Source of the DNA: Endomicrobiales bacterium
GTDB lineage: Bacteria > Elusimicrobiota > Endomicrobiia > Endomicrobiales > JAFGGC01
Direction of reading: 5' to 3'
NCBI GenBank assembly: GCA_016930715.1
Contig: JAFGGC010000002.1
Location: forward strand, 1-64,000
Length of the DNA: 64,000 nt
Below are positions 12,201-20,900 of this stretch, in pieces. Position 1 is the stretch's first letter. Each line of letters opens with the position of its first letter. The position numbers and the translations under genes are program-made. The notes under the pieces are model-generated. The model worked only from the letters and a program-made list of their open reading frames with translations. It ran no database searches and was not told the DNA's origin.

Positions 12201-12823
12201 CGGACGAGAAGAAGCTCTTGATAAGGTTCAAGACGGAATTCGGCCAGCTGAACTATTCGGCGATTGCGCAGGAACTTTTCGAGCGTTTCGATTATGCCTA
12301 CGCCGCCGACATTTTCGCGCTGCTCATAAAGAACAAGGATTTTGGCCTTGACGGCGTTGGTAAGATCGGCAGTGTGCTTGATTCGCTTATGGGTTTCATG
12401 CAGCCGGGCGAGAATTCGAGCTTTTTCACCGGGATGTGGATATACGTCAGGGGCAGCCTCAGCCTTTCGAAAGAGGAAAAGAACACGATAGAAAGCGAAA
12501 TAGGCAAGAGGATAAACGGGATGCGCTATGACGTGGGAACCGACGGGGTGAGCGACGTGATGAACTACTTCGGAAATGATTTCGCCGGAATGGCCTTCTA
12601 CATGATGCAGGTCGGCGACATCAGTTTTGCCTCGGCGGTTTTCGAGCGCATATACAACGACAAGGGCACCGGCGCGGTGAACGCCGCCCTTGACACGGTG
12701 GAGCAGTTCGGAGGGGACCTGGGTTTTCTCGTCGGCGTGATGTATCAGGTCAACACCCAGTACCTGCACAATCTCGTCAAAGAGCGCGTTGAATGGGTAA
12801 ACCTGGACCTCTACAACCAGTGA
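6233..12823 (+). CDS. Giant secreted alpha-repeat protein 2 (2,196 aa)
   Basis: Paralog of the protein at 218-6043, of unknown function. The ATG at 6233 is preferred over an in-frame ATG at 6173. GGAGG lies at 6223-6227, and the resulting start (MFNKTFLLILVGFGIAGLFVLG) aligns with paralog 1. After the signal peptide come the motif EYIPPAAL and an Ala/Ser-rich stretch (about residues 45-90), then a cap module (about 95-190). Type 1 modules start near 210, 452, 540, 754, 845, 1060, 1162, 1254, 1458, 1579, 1701, 1910 and 2106. Type 2 modules start near 321, 646, 939, 1352, 1802 and 2001. An insertion of about 45 residues rich in Glu, Lys and Ala (near 1630-1690, coiled-coil-like) interrupts the module at 1579. 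The last 400 residues closely match the other paralogs. It is probably exported; an envelope or surface role is inference. Confidence 0.9.
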   Translation: MFNKTFLLILVGFGIAGLFVLGVPNVGVSYYSPGGEYIPPAALSASSAGAACASSASASGPSAASASSASAASASAAASDANYTPSSSTAPTMTAEELVDSYTSNGEINIGGLCSALEATWDGDYGYKVLKVVWDRKVKGQFNSPYAMRKVLNGRFSLAYLQKMEEAATAACGANGDRVWYGLHFELHRRGAGPLNDGTAICAWMTDPTKIFNKFKDGSQVDYDDLGIFLFIYNESRPRLVGEALEWIALHGQGGAITSTVYECNSVTFLRSIRSTVTNQTVLDAIKNRIDQIEERVANEVSQTMLGWWRYEQGNPLPNDPRNLSEVCSHLSRYIQDSGGNNAEFAVKIFMAMRNFSNAEHNQTDSWAYYTTLVGSYASFLRNQNSAEGTCAFLTRIWNEMYVQPLPMSTLQPMLDQIANRIVSYGGTRPTPPGGYDDIPEDDSVEVTSAQTCLQRYGTNYQAMASYLESTKLYEHEFQAEVLSAVLGRGKAHLLDLLQHMTKPNHLKDVGEKAGGDVEKYVAGRVGKLKNDGSGRRTAEGVLAYYYDQYSAMGEWLEGNTRSDKFSLARNTLQLLYSVRGRRACMDAVAGWGADILQGVARITSDDNVMSVLEARAAQLNTPLGGGIQDIVGRCLIDDPEQTDPAYKLFSARKFADEVNSYGDASLVVEALVVLLADSQYGGITVVVDKVLPLLNDKTGIAQAVWRSNMIVQEHKYRIIEKLVSLGAERPGPQAGGSQGDINGDSKAGRDTPQGLLDYYGSDYKTMMEWLVAHKKDDPEFCAEVFSKIMDGSRRGMCALAEALNNLYDKAFLDAVRKKTSGRIKNMITARIDELNGQRAVNTAEGLITFYYNGEGGLDFSGIANAVVERHNATMAARVLENILRYRGTDWVIAILQHISDRAFLESIMNATENEDLQVLISQKLDGLTYDFQTLIYRNSTYDPMTGEFTPDWGAIAADLARRDAQYLVDFIVYFCNNYCQIPGVALDMSRKKSIIADVGEALAGSKRIDFLTKAWSLIKGDLSISESVRRDLLSAVEDAVKKGYGSEGSNGESSNPSEVHRIIAQYNGYAKSLANALGGKDARFCAEVFEAILGMGSGWDFLCDVVSNFHNKDELADIFSHLTSAKAKKAVSQRARILGGDFSYTTEQFTPGNTSAATDTVEGILDHWGSQFDKLADDLERHHSDDAEFIADVLSELLGRYGRKSLILCISYFKEVNVLEAVKGKLASDMIKDMVDGRIGAITQTGRGMNSAYGIILHYMKDGELETTRLGHHLRGDQKPALAAKTLEAVLLDFDEFTVREVIKDINDAMFIEQIMAKTENTELFALLAEKLDRLGKDLEYVVDLGTDSAVQDLQRHNDYRYTADYIVRRYLKDNNTQTMLKSVLDAFFAPMTTASRKAFIERVWKLIRASTYVSKSQRAVLKAFLESYMDGAKLPSGAANEPKTLGDRSSDTRGTVEGFLKYYGNDYMGMAKYLHEKNNVAFAGTILEKIFKDYGDHTAAIFLYAINDTQFLNNVMPFISSVPLKQMVQERCNAIRGGYGYGAPAGGYASLPDSTSTTPLQQGLDGPGDPTSPTDTPAGILVHFGTNYDGLAKELMKRDAKFIMETLELLGSMKGRSAVDSLLGRMLALPKEKTDGTEEEQFKYYEEAGKKIEEAFEKLSDALSFATNGAVRSAVVEYLNDISEKVGKFFDKVFLKNPEDVVAKYGDNYTKIGFHIWGRGDAEFAVKVLELLIQNGKSNGARQAVESIMNSDFLSQIRAKAVEMKASNQIIRYIDGWIGEVKLMEEAAAISETLTRLAKQMHKLGDYDFNAKTISDFISDNRYGSSGLEKVWQLVDTYASYFANDSLKVDALIKTWHAVHGMTNVDLARRVAMLNVLEIVIRVYGGEPPVRDVTMYGGDPNADPSSAEGVLAYFGEDYYDMAKFLKLNRDAELTSDTLERLVSVRDEVAMVNVLNNISDIRFLLKVIETTNVSTINMHIQQRIAEIKTDEKKLLIRFKTEFGQLNYSAIAQELFERFDYAYAADIFALLIKNKDFGLDGVGKIGSVLDSLMGFMQPGENSSFFTGMWIYVRGSLSLSKEEKNTIESEIGKRINGMRYDVGTDGVSDVMNYFGNDFAGMAFYMMQVGDISFASAVFERIYNDKGTGAVNAALDTVEQFGGDLGFLVGVMYQVNTQYLHNLVKERVEWVNLDLYNQ

Positions 12824-12858
12824 TAGGTATAGAATACTGATAAAAGAATTCATCGGGG

Positions 12859-12896
12859 CGGGTACGTGCCGTGTTGTCATATGCGGTGCGTGCCCG
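12859..12896 (+). terminator. Long hairpin after giant gene 2
   Basis: CGGGTACGTGCCG (12859-12871) pairs along all 13 positions, three of them G-U, with CGGTGCGTGCCCG (12884-12896) around a 12-base loop. Only three T's follow, so it is a weak intrinsic terminator at best. It may instead separate or protect the mRNAs of giant 2 and the glycosyltransferase 21 bases downstream. Confidence 0.5.
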
Positions 12897-12917
12897 TTTC
12901 GAACAAGAAGCTAATAA

Positions 12918-14729
12918 ATGGATATGTCACGCGTTCCACCATCTCCGGAAAAGCACGCCGTTTCCTTCAGGGATTTCATCGACCGCAAAGACGCCGTCAT
13001 AATGCTAATACTGTGCATTGTTTACTTTGTCGTGGCTCTCGTGAATCTCGGAAGCTTCAAAACGCCGCAGACCTTCTGGCGCACCACGGAAAAAAACGAG
13101 AATTTCGAGATAGATTTCGGAAGGCCGGTCAAGCTCTCAAGGCTCTACTATTTCTGGGGTATAGGTCCGGCTTTCGGCAATTTCAGGCTTAGATTCCACG
13201 ACGGCAGGAAGTACGTGACACACCACATAATAGAGAACGCCCCGTATCCCAGGCACGGGCCGCCCGTGGTGCTGACATGGAACTACATTCCGATATTTTC
13301 CGAGACCCGGAAGCTGAAAATAGTGGTGAACGACCCGGGCACCACCCTGAGCGAAATGGTGTTCTTCGAGGAAGGCAGCGACTACCCATTGAGGAATTTC
13401 AAGATATCGAAGAGGTTTTCCGTGCCGAAGGACGAAGGCCGTATACTGAACCTCTTCGACGAACAGCATCTCGTGGACTACAGGCACCCGGAGTACTTTT
13501 CCGGTATGTTCTGGGACGAGATAGGGGTCGCCCGAAGCGCGATAGACTATATTGACGGGGGGAATCCGACCGACTGGATGCACCCGCCGCTCGGCAAGCT
13601 CCTGATAGCCGCGGGTGCCGTTGTTTTCGGCAAGGTGCCGTTCGGCTGGAGGATAACGGGCACGCTCTTCGGCGCGCTTATGGTGGCTTTCCTGTACGTG
13701 CTCGCCAAGGCGCTTTTCAGAAGCAGGTTCCTCGCGTTCGCCGCGGCTCTGTTGCTGTCGGTGGATTTCATGCATTTCACTCAAACCAGGATAGGCACCG
13801 CGGACGGCTTTGTCCCGGCGTTCCTGGTGCTTTCGTACCTTTTCATGTACCTGCACATGCTGCAGCCGAAGGAAACCTGCGGCTGGAAGTATCCTCTGCT
13901 GAGCGGTGTTTTCCTAGGGTGCGCAGCGGCGACCAAGTGGATGGGCGCGTTCGCCGTGCCCGGCCTTGCAGCCGCGTTCGTGGCCGGCGAGATACGGAAT
14001 TTTCCGGTATATTTTTCTAAAATAAACAGGAACACCAGGGTTTCGAGCGTTTTCACGGTGCAAATGCCCGCCATGCTGAAGCACCGCCTCACGAAGACGT
14101 TCGTTATCGTGTTCTTGTCGTCCTTTGCCGTGTACTCGGCCTCGTACATTATGTTTTTCTTCGGGACCGGCCTGTCGAATGTGGTAGTGGATTTCATAAG
14201 TCTTCAGTCAAACATGCTGAAGTTTCACGTGGGGCTGGTCGGCCCCCATCCGTTCGCGTCAAGATGGTGGCAGTGGCCGATAATCGCCAGGCCCATGCTC
14301 TATTTCAAGACCTACTGGCCGTCCGGCGCCGGGGACATCGTGTCGATGATTATCTCGATGGGCAATCCCCTGATATGGTGGAGTGGAATAATAACGGTGC
14401 CGCTCACGGGCTGGCTGGCTTGGAAGAAAAAAACGCTCGTGCCGGCCGTCATCTTCTTCGGGGCCATGGCTCAGTACGCTCCCTGGTTCTATCTTAAAAG
14501 GATGACCTACATATACCACTTTTTTTCGGTCGTGCCGTTCCTGATACTTTCGGTGGTATACGTGTTCTCCGTCCTGGAAGCCAGGTGGAAACGAGCCCGG
14601 TTAGTGTTTTGGGTTTATCTGGCCGCGGCCTTGCTCCTTTTTGCCATGTTCTATCCGGGCATCTCAGGGTTCGCGGTGCCGGCCAAATATATGGCTTGGC
14701 TGAAATGGTTCCCGACTTGGGATTTTTGA
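12918..14729 (+). CDS. PMT-family (dolichyl/polyprenyl-phosphate-mannose) protein O-mannosyltransferase-like enzyme
   Basis: Polytopic membrane glycosyltransferase of the GT-C fold, 603 residues. The family moves mannose (or a similar sugar) from a lipid-phosphate carrier to Ser/Thr of proteins on the outer face of the membrane. Supporting motifs are the Asp-Glu pair of the first external loop (MFWDEIG, D200-E201), the WMHPPLGK segment at about 220-227, and many transmembrane segments from about 228 to the C-terminus. The first transmembrane helix is at about 27-45. Unusually, a soluble stretch of about 115 residues (50-165) lies between that helix and the D-E motif. It resembles a discoidin/F5-F8C-like beta-sandwich (FEIDFGRPVKLSRLYYFWG, then KLKIVVND). 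The gene sits between two giant secreted proteins with Ser/Thr-rich linkers, which suggests they are substrates; that is inference. No strong ribosome binding site precedes the ATG. Confidence 0.82.
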   Translation: MDMSRVPPSPEKHAVSFRDFIDRKDAVIMLILCIVYFVVALVNLGSFKTPQTFWRTTEKNENFEIDFGRPVKLSRLYYFWGIGPAFGNFRLRFHDGRKYVTHHIIENAPYPRHGPPVVLTWNYIPIFSETRKLKIVVNDPGTTLSEMVFFEEGSDYPLRNFKISKRFSVPKDEGRILNLFDEQHLVDYRHPEYFSGMFWDEIGVARSAIDYIDGGNPTDWMHPPLGKLLIAAGAVVFGKVPFGWRITGTLFGALMVAFLYVLAKALFRSRFLAFAAALLLSVDFMHFTQTRIGTADGFVPAFLVLSYLFMYLHMLQPKETCGWKYPLLSGVFLGCAAATKWMGAFAVPGLAAAFVAGEIRNFPVYFSKINRNTRVSSVFTVQMPAMLKHRLTKTFVIVFLSSFAVYSASYIMFFFGTGLSNVVVDFISLQSNMLKFHVGLVGPHPFASRWWQWPIIARPMLYFKTYWPSGAGDIVSMIISMGNPLIWWSGIITVPLTGWLAWKKKTLVPAVIFFGAMAQYAPWFYLKRMTYIYHFFSVVPFLILSVVYVFSVLEARWKRARLVFWVYLAAALLLFAMFYPGISGFAVPAKYMAWLKWFPTWDF

Positions 14730-14933
14730 ATCTTAAGGTAATACGAAAAAAAATGATAGACAAATGAGTCATTTTCTGTTATCTCTTTGTTATGCCGTTT
14801 CAGACGCGTTTTTGCCGTGAGAAAGAATTTTCAAATATTTCACATATATTTCATAGGTTTTTTGTCATTAAAATGTACGATTTTCCTAGATGAATAGCGA
14901 ATAAACGCTCAATAAATTCTAACGGAGCCTGGT

Positions 14934-17900
14934 ATGATTAAAAAAATTTGCGTCCTGACAGCCCTTGCGGTGGCGCTGTTTATGGTGCCCGGCGACCTGA
15001 TGACCGCGCAAAAAATGTTCGAGGACGATGGGTATATGGGCAGATACGGAGGTCCTCCAAGCGGTTGGCAGCCGCCCCAGCAGCAACAGCCTCCGCAACC
15101 GACTACTTCCAGCCCGAGCCCGACTTCAAATCCTACTACGACGACACCGCCGCCCGCTCCCAATCCTACGGCCAACAATAACAACAACAATAATAACAAT
15201 AATACCAATACCACGCAGACGCCTCAGCCGCCCAGAACGCAGACAACCTGGATAACCACGTCGTTTCTTACCGGCGGCGGCGGGTACACGTTTTGGTGGA
15301 CCGAAAGCTACATGACGGTAATCACGAATAACACGGTCCCTACCGGCGGCGGAGGAGGCAGCCAACCTCCCACGACCCACGGCGCGGCCGGCACCGGCAG
15401 CGGAACGGGCGGAGGGGGAACGGGCAGCGGGACCGGCGGCGGCACTACCGGTGGCACCACGAGCGGCGGCGACCGGACATATTACAGCACGTATTACAGC
15501 TATTCCGTAGTGAGCACCTGGACCGGCGGGCAGTACGGCTGGTGGGTGACTTTTACGACCTCATGGCCCTACAGGATAGAAACTATCACAAGGCTCAGGC
15601 CGAGCGACACGAGTACTACCAGCGAAAGCGGCTGGGATTCCAGGTATACTCCCGGAGCTTCGGGGCAGACGGCGGACGGCGTAATAAACCATTATACCAA
15701 CAACGGCACGATAGACATTGACGGCTTGATGTCCCACGTCGAGAACACGGGCGACCTGAAGCTCGCGTTCGAGGTTCTTGACAGCCTCAGGCAGAACCAC
15801 GGCGTGAATATAAGGCCGATACTCGATTCCCACTGGTCCAAAGGTTTTCTCCAGAACGTGGAACGCTGGGCTTACAACACCGGGCATACCGGGGTCACGT
15901 GGCAGACGATACTCGCTGCGTGCAGGGGAAGGGAGCCCGGGTACGACCCTATTGGGTGGGACGACACCGCCAGGGGCGTCATTCAGCATTACACTAACGG
16001 CTCGAATATAGACTACAGAGGGCTCGGCTATTATATACGCGACGCCTGCCAGAACAACATACAGCGGGCGGTCGAAATTTTTGAGGACCTTTGGAACAAC
16101 TACAGTCAATCGGACCTCAGGGACCTCCTGAACAACATCCACGACAGGACGCTTCTAGGCAGGATAAAGAATTCCACGGGAGGCGGCATAGCGGAAGCCA
16201 TACAGGACAGGATGGATGCGCTGGGCAGTTCAACGGAAGGTGTCGTGACGCTGGCTTTTAACCGCCATCCTGGAGACATAAACGCGATATGCAACGACAT
16301 AGTCGACGCGATGGTTTCCACGAACGACATGGGTTACAACGCCAGCATACTCCTTGAAGTAGCCGACAAGGGCGGGAGCGCCTACGTCAACGGCATTCTA
16401 TCACGCCTGCTTTCAAGGATAGGCTCGGGCGATACCGGCAAGGACGTATTCCGCAGGACCTGGGTAAGGGTATGCAACGGCGGCGGCGGAGCGAGCAAAG
16501 GAGTGGTCAAGGGCGCGCTTGAGCACTACATACTGAACGTGCTTCACACTACCCTGCCGGATTCCGGCGACCCGACCGACGCGCACGTCAACGGCAATCC
16601 TAACGCTGACAGAACGAAGCCCGCGGGCTGCGTGGACTATTACGGCAGTGATTACGCCGGGCTCGCGAATTACATCACCGGCCAGTCGCCCGCCTTCTGC
16701 GCCTCCGTTCTCGGTGAGCTCCTCGGCAAGAGAGGCTCGGGCGTGGTAATAGAGACGCTCAAGCACATAAATAACGTCGGGTTCCTTAGGAACGTTAAAG
16801 ACGCGGACAACGCCTCGGTGGAAGTAAAGCGCCTCGTGGACGGCAGGATTTGCCAGCTCACGGGCGAACACTCGTGCTTCGGCACGGCTCTGGGCATCAT
16901 CTCCTACTTTGGGGACAACTATGAAGGCATGGCTCACCACCTTAGGTCGGCGCTCAACGTCCAGCTTACCGTTGACGTCCTTGAAACCTTGATTGCCGGC
17001 AGAGGCAGGGGCGCGGCGGCGTCCGTGATCTCCTACATTAACAACTCCGCGCATCTGAGCGACGTGTATTACTCGACCGGCGACGCCGACATAAGACAGA
17101 TGATCATCGACAAGATAGGCGACCTCGGGGACGACCTCGGCAACAATTACGTGAACGAGCATCGCAAGACCGACGGGTCCGGGAGCATTGACTACGACGC
17201 CATCGCCGGTGACATGGCGGCCCACAACGACTTCCAGTACAACGCGGACGTCCTTAGCATATGCCTCTCGTTCGAGAAAAGGCAGAACGACCCGACTTAC
17301 CAGGAAATACTTAACGGGATTCTGTCGGCGTATTCCCGCATTATTTCCGGACAGCCCAATAACATTAAACTAGACATATACACGAGGACCTATCTTGCCG
17401 TGTTCAACAGCGGGATGGGCGACAGCAACAAACAGATGGTTCTGGGAGCTTTAAGAGGATACATCACTCAGCTTGGCGGCACCGTGCCCACGCCGGGCAC
17501 GGGAACACGCTTGCCGAACCCGGATCCCGAGGTTTCTGCGGACACCCCGGACGGTTTTATACGTCATTATGGCAACGACTTAAGGGCCCTCTCGAACGCG
17601 TTGCGCGAGAAATCAGTGGATTTCGCGCTCGATGTCCTCAAGATATTGAACGAATCCTACGGCGGCATACCTACCGTGGCAGAGGTTGCCGGATACACCT
17701 GGCTGTCCACCAATGTCGATTTCCTGAGGGAACTGCTGGCTGCGGCCGAGGAGGCCGGGCAGACCGCCATAGCCGACGTCATCAAGGCCAGGATAGCCTA
17801 TTGGTCACAAAACCCGAGCGGGCTCGACACGGCCGAGGCTTTCATCGGGTACTACAGGCAGGATTACCTGAGGATGGCTCATCATCTCCGCTTGACGGGC

Positions 17901-20900
17901 AACGCCGACCTCGCCGTGGAAGTGCTCGAAATGCTCTACGCCAATTACGGCGAGTCCGCGGTTTCGGCTGTTCTCAATAATCTGTCAGACAGGTTGCTGC
18001 TGCAAAGGATAGCCGACAAGACCTCCAACGCCGTGATCCTGAGAAAACTAAACGAACGGCTCGGCGGCATCAACCAGGAAACCAACGCTTTCATTGAAGC
18101 CCTGCTCAAGGACTGGTACGACGGCAAGGAAAATCCGCGCCCCAACTATAGCCAGGCCGCAAGCAATCTTGGCGGGCACAATGATTTCCAGTACACCGCG
18201 GACATGCTCATAACGCTTCTCCAGCTGGACATTTCCCAGTTCCGTGGCGCCCCGGGCAACAGGGAACTGGTATCGGGTGTGTTCTCGGCCTGGCTGCCGC
18301 CCCGCGGCAACACCGCCTATCTTGACATACTTTCAAGGTTGTGGACATGCGTGCACAACGGCTCCGGCATAGACGGCGGCGACAAGGCCTTCCTACAGGG
18401 GCTGATAGAAGCAGCCATACGCGCAGGCGGCGGTTCCGTGCCCGACCCGACGGGCCTGAGGCAGATCCGCGGTAACCCCGACGCCGACAGGAACACGGTT
18501 GACGGCATGATAGACTATTACGGGAGCAATTATTCCGGCCTGGCCGGCGACCTGGCCGGCCGCGACGCCCGTTTCGCGGCACAGGTGCTCGAGAAGCTGC
18601 TTGACATGAGGGGGAGCACCGCGGTCACGGCGGTCCTGAACAACTACGGCGAAAACCGCCTGCAATTCCTGAGGGATGTGAGGGGCAGGGCTTCAAGCGA
18701 CGCCCTGAAGAGCGCCCTGGACGGCAAGATAGGCGCGTTGACCGGCGACAGGAGCTCTCTCAAGACCGCGGAATCTGTGCTGGCTTTCTACGGCGAGAAC
18801 TACATGGGTATTGCGCATTTCATAAGAGACGCCTGCCAGAACAACACGGCCCTCGCGCTTGACATATTGTCGACGCTGAAAAACGAGATAGGAAACAGCG
18901 CGGCGATGGAAGTCATAAACAACATATCGGATTCGCAGCTGCTGCAGAAGCTGATGAACGCCGCTTCCGATGGGGACCTTGCCCGCATGCTCGAGGAGCG
19001 CGCGGCGAGCATATACCAGCAGCAGGAAGGCCAGCTGAAGTTAAAGATACAGAACAAGGACTGGGTGTACGTCGCCGGCAACCTTGCCGAGAACAACGAC
19101 CCGGCCTACAACGCGGACATCCTGGCCATGATATTGAGGATGTTCGGTACCGGCGACATCAGCGCCTTCATGGGGCGCTGGGGGCCGCTTGTGGGCAACA
19201 ACGTGGACATACTGAACAGGACGCTGATTGCGGTTTACGCGAAATCGAACATTTCCGACTCGGATAAAGCCGCTATCGCCGGCATGTTGAGGGGATACGG
19301 GGCCACCGCGGACCCGATGCCTACGATAGGTCAGGACACTTCGGCCGACGTTACGACCGTAACCGGCATGCTCGCTTTTTACGGGAGCAACTACTCCGCC
19401 ATCGGCCATGCGCTTGACGAAAAAGCCGATGTGCTGTTCACCGTCGGTGTGCTCGAGCAATGCCTGCGCACGAGAGGACGCGCGGCTCTCGGGAGCATTT
19501 TGTACAACATGCGGCACACGGACCTGCTCAGGTCGGTGTACGGCATAGCCAACGAGAACGTGAAGCTGGCGGTAGCCGACCGTCTCACGGGCCTGGGCCA
19601 GGGCATCAACCCGGGCTACCAGGACTCCGTGGACCTAATCACGGCTATACCGGAAGAAGGGGATTCGAGCGTTCCCGCCGACACCGCCGCCGGCGTGATA
19701 CGCCACTTCGGCAGGGATTTCGGCGCCATCGCGAGCCATCTTTCCGGCTCATCGGCGGCTCTTGCGGCCCAGACGCTTGAGCTCATAATGGAGTTCGAGG
19801 GATCGGGGTCGGTCAAGCAGATACTGGAAGCGATGCTTCCTGATCCGCGTTCGGCGACACAGGGCGAGTACGACGCGTTCATGAGAAGGTACGACCTGCT
19901 GGTGGACGTGGCAAACAGCACGCAGAACCTGCCCTTGTACCAGGCGATAGTCCAGCGCATAGAAGCGGCCGTGGCCCAGGCGGAAAGGGTATTCGGTCAG
20001 GGCGTCGCCGCAGGCGAGGGAGGGGAAGGCGGCGAAGCGGTGGATCCAACTCCCCAAGACGTAATAGAGTACTTCGGTTCGGATTACGAAGGTATAGGAC
20101 AGTATGTCTGGGGCAACGGCGACCCGACGTTTGCCGTGAATACGCTCATGCTTCTTGACGGAGGAGGGATGCAGAAAGCGGTGGAAGCCATATTGAGCAG
20201 CGAGTTCCTCAGGAGCATGCTTGAAAAAGCGTCTGATTCCGGTTTGCGCGGCATGATAGAGGCAAGAATACCCATTGTCGAAGAAATGGAACACCAGGCG
20301 GCCGTGCCGATAGATTTCGATGAGATAGCCGGCGATATGTTCAAGAGGGGAGATTACACCTACAACGCCCAGATCCTCGCCGAATACATCGCCGACCACG
20401 AATACGGCGTGAGCGGGATGGAAAAATGCTGGATGATACTCGAAAAATATCTGGAGCTTTTTGACAACGATTCCAAGAAGGTGGAAGTCCTCATAAGGAC
20501 CTGGGAAGCCGTGAATTTCGAAGGTAGCATCCCTGACGGCCGAAAGATAGCGATACTGAACCTGCTCGAGATAAACGTGCGCATACTCGGGGCCGAGCCC
20601 CCAATGCGCGACATAACGATGTTCGGCGGCAACCCCGATGCCGACCCTTCGACGTCCGACGGCGTTATCGAGTATTTCGGCGAGGCATATTACGAGATGG
20701 CGAGGTTCCTGAAACTGAACCGCAACACGGACATAACGGTCAAGACGCTAGAAAAACTCTCGGAGCTCAGGAACCTTTCCGCCGTCAGCAGCGTGATCGG
20801 CAATATCTCGGACGTCAAGTTCCTCTTGAGGATACTTGAACAGACAACGGTGGCCGGCGTGAGGGACCTGATCACCGACAGGATAACCTCCGTCAAGCAG

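Noticed and set aside
15170-15210. Asn codon run in giant 3 as a sequencing artefact
   Set aside because: The run mixes AAT and AAC codons and keeps frame with the signal peptide and downstream modules, so it looks genuine.
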